Of a stretch of DNA of 64,000 nucleotides, positions 52,445 through 62,801 are shown in pieces (position 1 is the stretch's first letter; each line of letters starts with the position of its first letter). This stretch comes from Dyella sp. AtDHG13 (GTDB lineage: Bacteria > Pseudomonadota > Gammaproteobacteria > Xanthomonadales > Rhodanobacteraceae), in the NCBI RefSeq assembly GCF_003201105.1, contig NZ_QICJ01000005.1:124001-188000 (forward strand), written 5' to 3'. A model generated the notes under the pieces. That model worked only from the letters and a program-made list of their open reading frames with translations. It was not told the DNA's origin and searched no databases. The position numbers and the translations under genes were made by a program.

Positions 52445-53791
52445 ATGAATAGTGTATTTGGCTCAGTGTTTTGGTTGCTCGTCACGCTTGGCGTGCTGGT
52501 GACCTTTCACGAATTCGGTCACTACTGGGTAGCGCGGCGCTGCGGCGTCAAGGTGCTGCGTTTCTCCGTGGGCTTCGGCAAGGCCATCTGGAAGCGCATC
52601 GGCAAGGACGGCACCGAATACCAGGTCGCCATGATCCCGCTGGGCGGCTACGTAAAAATGCTGGACGCGCGCGAGGGCGACGTCGACCCCGCGCTGGCCG
52701 GCCAGGAGTTCACCGGCAAGCCGGTATGGCAGCGCATCGCCATCGTGGCGGCGGGGCCGGGCTTCAACCTGATCTTTACCCTGTTCGCCTTCTGGTTGAT
52801 GTTCCTGGTGGGCAAGCCGGACGTCGCGCCGGTGATTTCCGCCGTGCCGCAGACTATCGCCGCCGAAGCCGGCGTGCGCACCGGCGACCGCATCCTCAGC
52901 GTCAACGGCCATGCGGTGGAAACGTGGAGCGATTCCATGGACGCCGTGGCGAACGCCCTGCTGGGGCGCGATCCACTGCCGATGCAGGTGCGCGGCACGG
53001 ACGGCAGCGCGCGCAACCTCGTACTGCCCCTCAACCAGCTTCCCGCCGGGCAGGACATCGGCCAGTACCTGGACAAGCTCGGCCTGAAGCTGGCGCCCTC
53101 GCCGGCCGTGGTCGACAACGTCCTGCCGGGCAAGCCTGCCTCGCTGGGCGGCATGCAGGGCGGCGATCGCATCGTCAGCCTCAACGGCACCGCCATCGGC
53201 AGCTTCGAGGAGTTCCAGCGGCTGGTGCCGCAGGAGGCCGCCAAGTCGCCCACGCTGGCCATCGTGGTGGAGCGCGCCGGCAAGACCGTGCCGCTGTCCG
53301 TCACCGCCCGCATGGAGTCGCTGGAGGGCCAGCCGAGCAACTGGGTGATCGGCGTGAAGTTCGCCGAACGCGAACAGGCCATCCTGCGCTACGGCCCGCT
53401 CAAGGCCATCGGCGCCTCGCTGGAAACCACCTGGAACAGCGCCGCCTCCACCTTCAACATGATCGGCAAGATGCTGACCGGGCAGGCATCCACCAAGAAC
53501 CTGTCCGGCGTGATCGGCATCGCCCAGGTGGCCAATGCCTCGGCCAGCATGGGCATCGGCTGGTTCTTCAGCTTCCTTGCGATGGTCTCGCTGAGTCTTG
53601 CGATCCTCAACCTGATGCCGATCCCCGTCTTGGACGGCGGTTGGCTGCTGTATTACCTTATTGAGTTGGTCAAGGGCAGCCCCGTCAGCGAACGCACCAT
53701 GATGGCCGGTCAGTATGTCGGCCTGGTCATGTTGTTCACGTTGATGGGATTGGCTTTCTACAACGACATCCACCGCTTCCTGCCTTCGTGA
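52445..53791 (+). CDS. rseP: Site-2 zinc metalloprotease RseP (sigma-E regulator)
   Basis: 448 aa inner-membrane protease that cleaves RseA-type anti-sigma factors. Active site HEFGH near 20-24, two PDZ domains in the periplasmic segment (about 110-300; GVRTGDRILSVNGH and GGMQGGDRIVSLNG), and the LDG motif in MPIPVLDGGWLLYY near 396. Start ATG at 52445 chosen because the hydrophobic TM1 (VFWLLVTLGVLVTFHEFGHY) begins there. Its location before bamA is standard. Confidence 0.95.
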   Translation: MNSVFGSVFWLLVTLGVLVTFHEFGHYWVARRCGVKVLRFSVGFGKAIWKRIGKDGTEYQVAMIPLGGYVKMLDAREGDVDPALAGQEFTGKPVWQRIAIVAAGPGFNLIFTLFAFWLMFLVGKPDVAPVISAVPQTIAAEAGVRTGDRILSVNGHAVETWSDSMDAVANALLGRDPLPMQVRGTDGSARNLVLPLNQLPAGQDIGQYLDKLGLKLAPSPAVVDNVLPGKPASLGGMQGGDRIVSLNGTAIGSFEEFQRLVPQEAAKSPTLAIVVERAGKTVPLSVTARMESLEGQPSNWVIGVKFAEREQAILRYGPLKAIGASLETTWNSAASTFNMIGKMLTGQASTKNLSGVIGIAQVANASASMGIGWFFSFLAMVSLSLAILNLMPIPVLDGGWLLYYLIELVKGSPVSERTMMAGQYVGLVMLFTLMGLAFYNDIHRFLPS

Positions 53792-54008
53792 CGCGTGCCG
53801 GCTTTGACGAAAGTCGCGCGATGTCCGGGGGACAGGCGTATCTGCGGCGTGCGCATGCCATGCGCTTGCGGCGGAAACGTGGCGATGGTTCACCCTGCGC
53901 ATCTGGGGACGATGCAAGCACCCTTTCAAGGCTGGGCTCGTCCTGGCTTCACGTATTGATCGGGGCGGCCCTGGCCGCCTCATCGGAATAAAACCAACGG
54001 AATCGACG

Positions 54009-56471
54009 ATGAAGCGTATCGCCGCCCTGATCCTGCTTGCCTCACTCTCCGCCAATGCCCTCGCGTTCGAGCCGTTCGTCGTTTCCGATATCCGTATCGA
54101 TGGCCTCAGCCGCATTTCCGCCGGTACGGTGCTCAACTACCTGCCGATCAACCGCGGTGACCGGCTGACCAACGATGGCGCGCAGCGCGCCATCCGCGCG
54201 CTCTACCAGACCAAGTTCTTCAGCGACGTGGAGATCGACCGCGAAGGTGACATCATGGTCATCAAGGTCGTCGAGCGCCCGTCCATCGCCAAGCTCAACC
54301 TGCGCGGCAACAAGGACATCAAGGAAGAAGACCTGCGCAAGGGCCTCAAGGAGATCGGCCTGGCCGAAGGCGAAACCTTCGACCGCCTGTCGCTGGACCG
54401 CGTGCAGCAGGAACTGGTGCGCCAGTACTACAACCGCGGCAAGTACAACGTGTCGGTCGATCCGCACGTGACCCAGCTCGACCGCAACCGCGTGGCCATC
54501 GACATCGAGATCCGCGAAGGCAAGGTCGCCAAGATCCAGGAAATCAACATCGTCGGCAACAAGGCGTTCACCGACAAGGAAATCCGCTCGGGTTTCGAGT
54601 CGAACACGCCGGGCTGGCTGTCGTGGTACTCGAAGGACGACCAGTACTCGCGTGAAAAGCTCTCCGGCGACCTGGAGAAGCTGCAGTCCTACTACATGGA
54701 CCGCGGCTACGCCGACTTCGGCGTCGACTCCACGCAGGTGACCATCGCGCCGGACAAGCGCTCCATGTACATCGCCGCCAGCGTCAAGGAAGGCGACATC
54801 TACACCATCTCCGACGTGCATCTGCTCGGCGAGCTGATCCTCCCCGAGGATTCGCTGCACCAGCTGGTGTACGTGCACAAGGGCGACACCTTCAACCGCA
54901 AGGCCATCGAGGCCAGCGGCAACGCCATCAAGAGCATCCTGGCCAGCATCGGCTACGCCTTCGCCAAGGTCACGCCGGTGCCGAAGCTGGACAAGGAAAA
55001 GCGCACCGTCGACCTGACGCTCTACATCGAGCCGGGCAAGCGCGTGTACGTGCGCCGCGTGATCTTCCAGGGCAACACCCGCACGGAAGACGACGTGATG
55101 CGCCGCGAAATGCGCCAGCTGGAAGGCAGCTGGTTCTCGCAGCCGGCCATCGACCGCTCGAAGATCCGCCTACAGCGCCTGGGCTACTTCAAGACCGTCA
55201 ACATCGACAAGGCGCTGGTGCCCGGCACCGAAGACCAGGTCGACCTGACCGTGAAGGTGGAGGAGCAGTCCGCCGGCAGCCTGATGTTCGGCGTGGGCTA
55301 CTCGCAGTACTCGGGCATCATCCTGTCCGCGTCGGTGTCGCAGAACAACTTCCTCGGCACGGGTGACAGCTTCACCGTGGGCGCGTCGCGCAGCGACTAC
55401 TCCACCTCGGTCAACGCCAGCTACTTCAACCCGTACCTCACCGACAGCGGCGTGGGCATCGGCTACAACATCGGCTACACCAAGAGCAATTACGGCGACA
55501 CCAACAGCGACTTCGTGAACTACGAGAGCTCGCTGAAGTCGTTCTCCAGCTTCCTGAGCTTCCCGATCTCCGAAACGGACAACATCCGCGCGGGCCTGGG
55601 CATCAGCAGCAACAAGATCAACCTGAGCTACCAGTACCTGGACGAGAACGGCAACGTTCAGACGGCCAATTACTCGCCGCAGATCCTGATCGACTACCAG
55701 AACGCGCTGGGCCACCAGACCATCCACACGTGGGATGCCACGCTGGGCTGGAACCATGACACGCGCAACGGCTACTGGGCGCCGACCCGCGGCGGCCTGA
55801 TCTCGCTGTCCACCGACATCGCCCTGCCCGGCTCGACCGTGCAGTACTACAAGATCATGGGCGAGGCGAACCACTACTGGCCCATCGGCAAGGGCTTCGT
55901 GCTGTACGTGGACGGCCAGGTGGGCTACGGCAAGACCTACGGCCAGACCTTCGACAACAGCAGCGAGGACGGCATCTACCAGAAGGGCCAGGCCATCACC
56001 TTCCCGTTCTGGGAGAACTTCTACTCCGGCGGCGTGCGCGACGTGCGCGGCTTCCAGGACAACACCCTCGGCCCCCGCGTCTGCGTGGGCACCGTCGCCG
56101 ACCCGACCACGGGCAAGCAGGTGCCGATCACCCCGCTGCCGAACGGCACCTGCCCGGGCAGCGTGTACAGCTACGCGCAGCCGCTGGGTGGCGCCTTCAA
56201 GGTGCTGGGCACGGCCGAGCTGTATCTGCCGCTGCCGTTCCTCAAGGACATCAACACCGCCCGCGTGTCGTGGTTCGTGGACGTCGGCAATGCCTACACC
56301 GATTACCAGAGCTTCACGGCCAAGACGCTGCGCGTCTCCACCGGCCTGTCGCTGCACTGGCAGGCGCCGATCGGCCCGCTGATCATCAACTTCGCGGTGC
56401 CGCTGCGTACGCAGGCGGATGACAACCACTACGAAGAGCGCATCCAGTTCACCTTCGGCAGCCAGTTCTGA
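54009..56471 (+). CDS. bamA: Outer-membrane protein assembly factor BamA
   Basis: 820 aa. Signal peptide 1-19 (ending ANALA), five POTRA domains (about 20-425), then the 16-stranded barrel with FGVGYSQYSG and GGVRDVRGFQDNTLGPR (the conserved loop-6 RGF motif), ending in Phe (FTFGSQF). It catalyses insertion of outer-membrane proteins. Followed by a strong terminator, so the lpx genes need their own promoter or read-through. skp, which follows bamA in E. coli, is absent. Confidence 0.97.
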   Translation: MKRIAALILLASLSANALAFEPFVVSDIRIDGLSRISAGTVLNYLPINRGDRLTNDGAQRAIRALYQTKFFSDVEIDREGDIMVIKVVERPSIAKLNLRGNKDIKEEDLRKGLKEIGLAEGETFDRLSLDRVQQELVRQYYNRGKYNVSVDPHVTQLDRNRVAIDIEIREGKVAKIQEINIVGNKAFTDKEIRSGFESNTPGWLSWYSKDDQYSREKLSGDLEKLQSYYMDRGYADFGVDSTQVTIAPDKRSMYIAASVKEGDIYTISDVHLLGELILPEDSLHQLVYVHKGDTFNRKAIEASGNAIKSILASIGYAFAKVTPVPKLDKEKRTVDLTLYIEPGKRVYVRRVIFQGNTRTEDDVMRREMRQLEGSWFSQPAIDRSKIRLQRLGYFKTVNIDKALVPGTEDQVDLTVKVEEQSAGSLMFGVGYSQYSGIILSASVSQNNFLGTGDSFTVGASRSDYSTSVNASYFNPYLTDSGVGIGYNIGYTKSNYGDTNSDFVNYESSLKSFSSFLSFPISETDNIRAGLGISSNKINLSYQYLDENGNVQTANYSPQILIDYQNALGHQTIHTWDATLGWNHDTRNGYWAPTRGGLISLSTDIALPGSTVQYYKIMGEANHYWPIGKGFVLYVDGQVGYGKTYGQTFDNSSEDGIYQKGQAITFPFWENFYSGGVRDVRGFQDNTLGPRVCVGTVADPTTGKQVPITPLPNGTCPGSVYSYAQPLGGAFKVLGTAELYLPLPFLKDINTARVSWFVDVGNAYTDYQSFTAKTLRVSTGLSLHWQAPIGPLIINFAVPLRTQADDNHYEERIQFTFGSQF

Positions 56472-56497
56472 CGAACTGACCGTTGGGTCGACTCCGC

Positions 56498-56528
56498 AGA
56501 AGGCGCGGCCATGCCGCGCCTTCTTTTT
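56498..56528 (+). terminator. Intrinsic terminator after bamA
   Basis: Perfect 12-bp stem AGAAGGCGCGGC / GCCGCGCCTTCT, loop CAT, continuing into a run of T. Confidence 0.92.
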
Positions 56529-56621
56529 GGCCGCCGCCGCCCACACCGGCAGCGGCCCTCCGTACCACTTTTGATGCCTCCGCCGGGGGGACCTACAATG
56601 GTCCGATTGCAGGGAGCTGAC

Positions 56622-57650
56622 ATGAGCGTTTTTCAAACCACCGTATCCGAGCTGGCCGAGCGCTTCGGCCTCGTCTTCCACGGCGATGGCTCACGCGTCA
56701 TCGATGGCGTGGGCACGCTGGCGGGTGCCAGCCCAAGCCAGTTGAGCTTCCTTTCCAACAGCAAGTACGCCTCGCAGCTGACCGGCACGCGCGCCGGTGT
56801 GGTGGTGATGCGCGAGGAAAACGTGGCGGAGAGCCCCGTGGCCGCCCTGGTGGCACGCGACCCTTATGTGGCCTACGCCAAGATCGCCGCGCTGTTCGAG
56901 CGCCACCCCGCCTCGCCGCAGGGCATCCACCCCACCGCCGTGGTGTCGCCGGGCGCCGTGGTGGCGCCGACCGCCAGCATCGGCCCCGGTTGCGTCATCG
57001 AGGACGGCGCGGTGGTGGAGGACGGCGCCATCCTCGGCCCGCACTGCATCATCGGCCCCGAGTGCACGGTGGGCGCGCAATGCCGGCTGGTGGCCCGCGT
57101 GACCCTGGTCATCCGCGTCACGCTGGGCAAGCGCGTGCTGGTGCATCCGGGCGCGGTGATCGGCTCGGACGGCTTCGGCCTCGCCTTTGACCGCGACCAC
57201 TGGATCAAGCTGCCGCAGCTCGGCGGCGTGCGCATCGGCGACGACTGTGAAATCGGCGCCAACACCACCATCGACCGCGGCGCGCTGGACGACACCGTGC
57301 TCGAGGAAGACGTGCGCCTGGACAACCAGATCCAGATCGCCCACAACGTCTACATCGGCGCCCACACGGCCATGGCCGGCTGCTCCGCCGTGGCCGGCAG
57401 CGCCAAGATCGGCCGCTACTGCATGATCGGCGGCAACGCCGGCGTGCTGGGCCATCTGGAAGTGGCCGACCGCGTTAACATTACCGCCAAGAGCCTGGTC
57501 ACGCATTCCATCCGCGAGGCGGGCGAATACGCTTCGGGCGTACCCCTGCAGGAAAGCCGCCAGTGGCGGCGCAACGCAGCCCGATTCAAGCATCTCGATG
57601 AATACGCGCGCCGGCTCTCGGCGCTGGAGAAGGACCGCAACAATGAGTGA
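56622..57650 (+). CDS. lpxD: UDP-3-O-(3-hydroxyacyl)glucosamine N-acyltransferase
   Basis: 342 aa, third step of lipid A synthesis. N-terminal uridine-binding domain (LSFLSNSKYASQL near 35), left-handed beta-helix of hexapeptide repeats, and catalytic His in IQIAHNVYIGAHTAMAGC near 239. AGGGAG lies 6 nt before the ATG at 56622. fabZ starts 8 nt before its stop. Confidence 0.96.
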   Translation: MSVFQTTVSELAERFGLVFHGDGSRVIDGVGTLAGASPSQLSFLSNSKYASQLTGTRAGVVVMREENVAESPVAALVARDPYVAYAKIAALFERHPASPQGIHPTAVVSPGAVVAPTASIGPGCVIEDGAVVEDGAILGPHCIIGPECTVGAQCRLVARVTLVIRVTLGKRVLVHPGAVIGSDGFGLAFDRDHWIKLPQLGGVRIGDDCEIGANTTIDRGALDDTVLEEDVRLDNQIQIAHNVYIGAHTAMAGCSAVAGSAKIGRYCMIGGNAGVLGHLEVADRVNITAKSLVTHSIREAGEYASGVPLQESRQWRRNAARFKHLDEYARRLSALEKDRNNE

Positions 57651-58116
57651 CCTGACCGTGCCCTTCCACCTGCCCGTGAACGTGGAAACGATCCAGCAGC
57701 TGCTGCCGCATCGCTATCCGTTCCTGCTGGTCGACCGCCTGATCGAGCTGGTGCCCGACAAGAGCGCCGTGGCCATCAAGAACGTGACGATGAACGAGCC
57801 GTTCTTCCAGGGCCACTTCCCCGGCCACCCGGTGATGCCGGGCGTGCTGATCGTGGAAGCCATGGCGCAGGCCGCCGGCCTGCTGACGCAGATCTCCAGC
57901 CGCCTGAAGGGCACCACGGGCAGCCCGCTGTTCTACCTGGCCAAGGTGGACAACGCGCGCTTCAACGCGCCGGTAGTGCCGGGCGACCAGTTGCGCCTGG
58001 AAGTGGAACTCAAGCGCCTGCTGCGCAGCATGGGCCTGTTCGAGGCGCGCACCATCGTGGACGGCAAGGTCGTGGCCAGCTGCGAGCTGATGTGCGCCGC
58101 GAGGTCCGACAAATGA
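57643..58116 (+). CDS. fabZ: 3-hydroxyacyl-ACP dehydratase FabZ
   Basis: 157 aa hot-dog-fold enzyme of fatty-acid elongation. [13 protein letters not shown] (near 20-32), active-site His in [15 protein letters not shown] and Glu in [11 protein letters not shown] (near 49-75). Overlaps lpxD by 8 nt and lpxA by 4 nt (ATGA), tying membrane phospholipid and lipid A supply together as in other proteobacteria. Confidence 0.97.
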   Translation: MSDLTVPFHLPVNVETIQQLLPHRYPFLLVDRLIELVPDKSAVAIKNVTMNEPFFQGHFPGHPVMPGVLIVEAMAQAAGLLTQISSRLKGTTGSPLFYLAKVDNARFNAPVVPGDQLRLEVELKRLLRSMGLFEARTIVDGKVVASCELMCAARSDK

Positions 58117-58886
58117 TCCACCCCACCGCGCAGATCGACCCTACCGCGGTCATCGCCGATGGCGTCAGCATCGGCGCGTACTCCGTGATCGGCGCCGACG
58201 TGCATATCGGCGAAGGCACGGTCGTCGGCCCGCACGTGGTGATCCAGGGCCCGACCCGCATCGGCCGCGACAACCGCATCAGCCAGTTCGCCTCGCTGGG
58301 TGGCGACCCGCAGGACAAGAAGTTCCATGGCGAGTACACCGAGCTGGTGATCGGCGACCGCAATCAGATCCGCGAGTACGTCACCATCAATCGCGGCACC
58401 GGCGACGGCGGCGGCGTGACGCGGATCGGCAACGACAACCTGATCCTCGCCTACGTCCATATCGCGCACGACTGCAAGATCGGCAACCACATCGTGTTCT
58501 CCAGCTATTCGGCGCTGGCCGGACACGTGGAGATCGGCGACTGGGTGGTGATGGCCGGCTTCTCCGGCGCGCACCAGTTCTGCAAGATCGGCGCGCATGC
58601 CTTCATCGGCATGGGCTGCCTGCTCGGCTCGGACGTGCCGCCCTTCGTGACGATGGCCAACGAACAGCGCGGCCGCCCGCGCGGCATCAACACCGAAGGC
58701 CTCAAGCGGCGCGGCTTCGACACGGCCCGCATTTCGTCCATCAAGCGCGCGTACCGCACGCTGTACATGGCGGGACTGACCCTGGCCGACGCGCGCGAAC
58801 AGCTCAGCGTCCAGGCCAACGACAGCGAGGACGTGCGCGCGATGCTGGAATTCCTCGATCGCAGCGAACGTTCGCTGGCGCGCTGA
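58113..58886 (+). CDS. lpxA: UDP-N-acetylglucosamine O-acyltransferase
   Basis: 257 aa, first step of lipid A synthesis. Hexapeptide-repeat helix from residue 2 ([20 protein letters not shown]), [20 protein letters not shown] near 70, catalytic His in [12 protein letters not shown] near 117, and the C-terminal helical domain ([20 protein letters not shown]). Length close to E. coli LpxA (262 aa). Confidence 0.97.
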   Translation: MIHPTAQIDPTAVIADGVSIGAYSVIGADVHIGEGTVVGPHVVIQGPTRIGRDNRISQFASLGGDPQDKKFHGEYTELVIGDRNQIREYVTINRGTGDGGGVTRIGNDNLILAYVHIAHDCKIGNHIVFSSYSALAGHVEIGDWVVMAGFSGAHQFCKIGAHAFIGMGCLLGSDVPPFVTMANEQRGRPRGINTEGLKRRGFDTARISSIKRAYRTLYMAGLTLADAREQLSVQANDSEDVRAMLEFLDRSERSLAR

Positions 58887-58944
58887 CATGAGCTTCGCCC
58901 CTATCGGCGTATCGCACACGGGCTCTTGCTGTTGATGTCACGAC

Positions 58945-60156
58945 ATGGCTGAGATCGAAGTCATCAGGCGCGCACCCACCATCGCCATCATCGCCGGCGA
59001 AGATTCCGGCGATCAGCTGGGTGCCGACCTGGTCACGGCCTTGCGCCGCCGCTATCCCGAGGCGCGCTTCGTCGGCATCGGCGGCGCGCGCATGCAGGCC
59101 ACCGGTTTCGATTCCTGGTTCGACATCAAGGAACTCTCGCTGTTCGGCTTCGCGGAGGTGGTGTCGCATCTCCCGCGCCTGCTCAAGTTGCGCAAGGAGC
59201 TGCTGGCGCGCCTGATCGCGGCGAAGCCCGATGTGGTGGTCGGCATCGATGCGCCCGATTTCAACCTGGGCGTGGAGAAGCGCCTGCGCGAGGAGGGCAT
59301 TCGCACCGTGCACTACGTCAGCCCGTCGGTGTGGGCGTGGCGCGAGAAGCGTGCGGAAAAAATCGGACGCAGCGCCGACCGCGTACTGTGCCTGTTTCCG
59401 ATGGAGCCGGCGATCTACGCGCGGCACGGCATCGATGCGCGCTTCGTTGGCCACCCGCTGGCGGACCGCTTCGCTCTGGTGTCTGACCGCACCGGCGCGC
59501 GTGATTTCCTCGGCATTCCGCAGAACGTGCCCGTGCTCGCCGTGTTGCCGGGCAGCCGCGGTTCCGAGATCAAGCAATTGGGCGTTGCGTTCATCGAGGC
59601 GGCGCGCAAGGTCGCTGCGCAGCTGCCGGGACTTCGCATCGTCGTGCCGGCAGCCAATGAACGCGTGCACGCCACGCTGAAGCAACTCATCGGAAACGCC
59701 GAGGGGGAAAGCGCTCCGCTGCTTATCGACGGACACGCGCACGAGGCCATGCTCGCCGCCGACGTGGTGTTGCTCGCCTCCGGCACGGCCACATTGGAAG
59801 CCATGCTCGCCAAGCGCCCGATGGTGGTCGGCTATCGCGTATCGCCGGTGAGCTACCGCATCGCCAAGGCGCTCAACATGCTCAAGACGGACGTCTATTC
59901 GCTGCCTAACATCCTGGCGCGGGCGAGCGGCATGGGCGATGACGTGAAGCTGGTGCCCGAACTCATGCAGGACGACTTCACCGTCGACAAGCTGGCGGAC
60001 GCCACGTTGTCGCTGTTCCACGACAGCGAGCGCCGTGGCGCCATCGTCGCCGCCTTCGAGCAGTTGCATCTGGCCCTGCGCGGCGACTTGGAAGGCCACG
60101 CGGGCGATCTGGCCGCCGAAGCCGTCGCCGAGATGATCGAGGCTCGCCATGGCTGA
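58945..60156 (+). CDS. lpxB: Lipid-A-disaccharide synthase
   Basis: 403 aa GT19 glycosyltransferase that joins lipid X and UDP-2,3-diacylglucosamine. Seen: [15 protein letters not shown] (13-27), [12 protein letters not shown] near 48, [15 protein letters not shown] near 97, [11 protein letters not shown] near 119-129, [13 protein letters not shown] near 200, and [11 protein letters not shown] near 279. Ends 8 nt inside rnhB. Confidence 0.96.
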   Translation: MAEIEVIRRAPTIAIIAGEDSGDQLGADLVTALRRRYPEARFVGIGGARMQATGFDSWFDIKELSLFGFAEVVSHLPRLLKLRKELLARLIAAKPDVVVGIDAPDFNLGVEKRLREEGIRTVHYVSPSVWAWREKRAEKIGRSADRVLCLFPMEPAIYARHGIDARFVGHPLADRFALVSDRTGARDFLGIPQNVPVLAVLPGSRGSEIKQLGVAFIEAARKVAAQLPGLRIVVPAANERVHATLKQLIGNAEGESAPLLIDGHAHEAMLAADVVLLASGTATLEAMLAKRPMVVGYRVSPVSYRIAKALNMLKTDVYSLPNILARASGMGDDVKLVPELMQDDFTVDKLADATLSLFHDSERRGAIVAAFEQLHLALRGDLEGHAGDLAAEAVAEMIEARHG

Positions 60157-60784
60157 GCCCAAGGTCAGAAAGCGTTCTGCGGCCATTGAACCCACTGTCG
60201 CGATGCGCCTCATCGCCGGCGTGGACGAGGCGGGACGCGGCCCTCTCGCCGGTCCTGTCGCGGTCGCGGCGGTGATCCTGGATCCGGCGCGGCCCATCGA
60301 TGGACTCGATGATTCCAAGAAGCTCACCGAGCAGAAGCGCGAGGCGCTCTATCCGCTGATCGTCGAGCGGGCGCTGGCGCACTGCATCGTGATGGTGATG
60401 TCCGACGAGATCGACCGCATCAATATCTTCCAGGCCACCATGACCGGCATGAGCCGCGCGCTCTCCGGCCTGACGCCGGCGGCGCACGAGGCATGGATCG
60501 ACGGCAACGCCCTGCCGCGCGACCTGCCCTGCACCGGCCGCGCCATCATCGGCGGCGACGCGCTGGAGCCGGCCATCAGCGCCGCGTCGATTCTCGCCAA
60601 GGTCACGCGCGATCGATGGATGGTGGCGCTGGATCGCGAACATCCCGGCTACGGTTTCGCCGAGCACAAGGGATACGCCACGCCGGCACATCTGGCCGCG
60701 CTGCAGCGCCTGGGACCTTGCCCGCACCATCGCCGCAGTTTCGCGCCGGTGAAGATTCTGGTGGACCAGGGCGTGCTGTTCTGA
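60149..60784 (+). CDS. rnhB: Ribonuclease HII
   Basis: 211 aa. Removes ribonucleotides from DNA. Acidic active site: D-E in [14 protein letters not shown] (24-37), IDGNALP near 116, and the D of [10 protein letters not shown] near 153; the HxGYGF-like [12 protein letters not shown] motif near 167-178 is present. It overlaps lpxB by 8 nt. In E. coli dnaE follows directly; here 2.3 kb intervene. Confidence 0.96.
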   Translation: MAEPKVRKRSAAIEPTVAMRLIAGVDEAGRGPLAGPVAVAAVILDPARPIDGLDDSKKLTEQKREALYPLIVERALAHCIVMVMSDEIDRINIFQATMTGMSRALSGLTPAAHEAWIDGNALPRDLPCTGRAIIGGDALEPAISAASILAKVTRDRWMVALDREHPGYGFAEHKGYATPAHLAALQRLGPCPHHRRSFAPVKILVDQGVLF

Positions 60785-61098
60785 CGCGGATCGCCAACGC
60801 GACCCGCAGGTAAAGCAATCGCAGGGCCAAAACGCGCGCCCGAAAACATGCCCAATGGCGGGCGTCACTCGCGTGCAACAGCGCTAATCTAAGCTCCAAA
60901 CCATGGAGCAGCAGCTCCGCACGCGTTGACCCGTGCAACCTTTCTGCCCGCCGCTGCATCCGAATGGATAAGGAAGCGAAGCCATCGGCTCCGATGCGCT
61001 TCCATCGAGCAGGGACGAAGGCCCCGTGCGCGCCTCCCCACCACGTGCATGGGTTTGAAGACTCCAACCAAGCGCGCATTCGACCGCAGGAGTCCGCG
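60785..61098. other. Intergenic region, 314 nt
   Basis: No gene or strong structure is recognised. A frame open from 60964 would extend the small downstream protein by 45 residues, but the ribosome-binding site supports the later start at 61099. Confidence 0.5.
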
Positions 61099-61308
61099 AT
61101 GAACACCTACCGCCGCCTCAACGACCCGGTCACGCCCGGCACCCCTCCGAACGTGACGCCCGCATCCCAGCTCAGCGCCGGCGAGATCGCCGCCATCGTC
61201 GATGCCGAGTACCGGCACGTCGATTACGACCGCCATCCGCTCCGGGTACAGGGACTGGACCACTACATCGACCGTCCGCAAAGCGCGGAGCGTTTCCACA
61301 TCTGGTAA
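61099..61308 (+). CDS. Small hydrophilic protein, unknown, 69 aa
   Basis: Begins MNTYRRLNDPVTPGTPPNVT and ends QSAERFHIW. It is Pro-rich at the start; the C-terminal half (AGEIAAIVDAEYRHVDYDRH) is probably helical. No signal peptide or membrane segment. CAGGAG lies 6 nt upstream of the ATG. I do not recognise the family. It sits convergent with the permease gene and is followed by a perfect 11-bp hairpin at 61321. Confidence 0.6.
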   Translation: MNTYRRLNDPVTPGTPPNVTPASQLSAGEIAAIVDAEYRHVDYDRHPLRVQGLDHYIDRPQSAERFHIW

Positions 61309-61320
61309 GGCGCGAGCGCC

Positions 61321-61345
61321 GGCGACGATGGCGGCCATCGTCGCC
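61321..61345. terminator. GC-rich hairpin between convergent genes
   Basis: Perfect 11-bp stem GGCGACGATGG / CCATCGTCGCC with loop CGG, lengthened by flanking GC pairs. No T-run, so it is at best a weak or Rho-assisted terminator. Confidence 0.5.
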
Positions 61346-61361
61346 GCGGCGCCGCGATGGA

Positions 61362-62801
61362 TCAGCCGCGCGCCCGCAGGCGACTGTTGCGGTAGCCGTA
61401 ACCGATGTAGATGAGCATGCCCAACGCGGTCCAGCCGGCCAGCAGCATCCAGTTGCCCGCGTTCATCTGCGCCAGCAGAAACAGGCAGACCAGCACGCCC
61501 AGCGAGCACACCAGCGGCGCGGCGGGTACGCGGAAACCGCGCGGAAGATCCGGCCGCGTGCGACGCAGCACCAGCACGCCGATGCACACCGTGGCGAAGG
61601 CCAGCAGGGTGCCCATGGACAGCAGGTCGCCCAGCAGGCTCAGCGGGAACACCGCCGCCAGCACGCCGCCGATCACGCCCACCAATACCGTCGTGCGGTG
61701 CGGCGTCCTGAAGCGCTCGTGGACGGCGCCGAACGTGCGCGGCAACAGCCCATCGCCCGCCATGGTGTAGAGAATGCGCGCCAGGCCCAGGTGCATCACC
61801 AGGATCACCGAGGTGAGCCCGGCCACTGCGCCGATCTGCGTCAGCACCTTCAGCCACGCCAGCGAGGGATGCGCGGCCAGCGCCGTCGCCACCGGCTCGG
61901 CCGTGGCCAGCTGCGGATACGGCACCAGGCCGGTCAGCACCGCCGCCACCACGATGTACAGCACCGTGCAGATGGCCAGCGAAATGAGGATGCCGGCCGG
62001 CACGTTCTGCTGCGGGTTGCGCGTCTCCTGCGCGGCCGTCGCCACCGCGTCGAAACCGATGTACGCGTAGAACACGCTGGTCGCGGCGCGGAACACGCCC
62101 GACCAGCCGTAGTGATCGCCGCCCTGGCTCGCTGGCACGTACGGGTGCCACAGCGAGGTGTCGATGTACTGCAGGCCGAACACCACGAACAGGATCACCA
62201 CCAGCACCTTGAGCACCACCACCACGCTGGCGAACAGCGTCGACTGCCGGGTGCCCGCGTAGAGCAGCGTGGTGATCGCCGCCACCACCAGCAACGCCGG
62301 CAGGTTGATCCACGCACCGGTCACCACGAAGTGCCCGTCCTTGAACGCCAGCGGCGCATTGGCCAGCACCGCCGGCACGTCGATGCCCACGCTGTGCAAC
62401 AGGCCCACGCCGTAGCCGGACCAGCCCACCGCCACGGACGACACCGCCAGCAGGTACTCGGCCACCACGTTCCAGCCGATGAACCAGGCCAGCAGTTCGC
62501 CGAACGTGGCGTAGGCATACACGTAGGCGCTGCCGGACACCGGCAGCATGGCGGCGAACTCGGCATAACTCAGCGCCGCCAGGGCGGCGGCAAGGCCGGC
62601 GAGCACGAAGGAGATGGTCAGCGCCGGGCCTGCATGCTCGGCGGCCGCCTGTCCGGTGATGACGAAAATGCCCGCGCCGATCACCGCTCCCACGCCCAGG
62701 ACGATCAGGTCCTTGAGGCCCAGCGTGCGCCGCAGATTGTCGTTGGCCGTGAGCGACGCCTCGATGGGTTTGATGGTGAACAGCGAACGGATCAGTGACA
62801 T
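61362..62801 (-). CDS. Cationic amino-acid transporter-type APC permease
   Basis: 479 aa, 12 or more membrane segments. Signature of the CAT/YfnA branch: LRRTLGLKDLIVLGVGAVIG then AGIFVITG (about 24-51), SYAEFAAMLPVSGSAYVYAY near 78-97, and FYAYIGFDAVATAAQETRNP near 235-254. Probable proton-coupled uptake of amino acids; substrate unproven. ATG at 62801 or two codons upstream (62807). It is divergent from dnaE and inserted between rnhB and dnaE. Confidence 0.9.
   Translation of the reverse strand: MSLIRSLFTIKPIEASLTANDNLRRTLGLKDLIVLGVGAVIGAGIFVITGQAAAEHAGPALTISFVLAGLAAALAALSYAEFAAMLPVSGSAYVYAYATFGELLAWFIGWNVVAEYLLAVSSVAVGWSGYGVGLLHSVGIDVPAVLANAPLAFKDGHFVVTGAWINLPALLVVAAITTLLYAGTRQSTLFASVVVVLKVLVVILFVVFGLQYIDTSLWHPYVPASQGGDHYGWSGVFRAATSVFYAYIGFDAVATAAQETRNPQQNVPAGILISLAICTVLYIVVAAVLTGLVPYPQLATAEPVATALAAHPSLAWLKVLTQIGAVAGLTSVILVMHLGLARILYTMAGDGLLPRTFGAVHERFRTPHRTTVLVGVIGGVLAAVFPLSLLGDLLSMGTLLAFATVCIGVLVLRRTRPDLPRGFRVPAAPLVCSLGVLVCLFLLAQMNAGNWMLLAGWTALGMLIYIGYGYRNSRLRARG

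Noticed and set aside
53788-53991. 67-aa frame between rseP and bamA
   Set aside because: No recognisable domain; it begins at the rseP stop and occupies the region where the bamA promoter should be.
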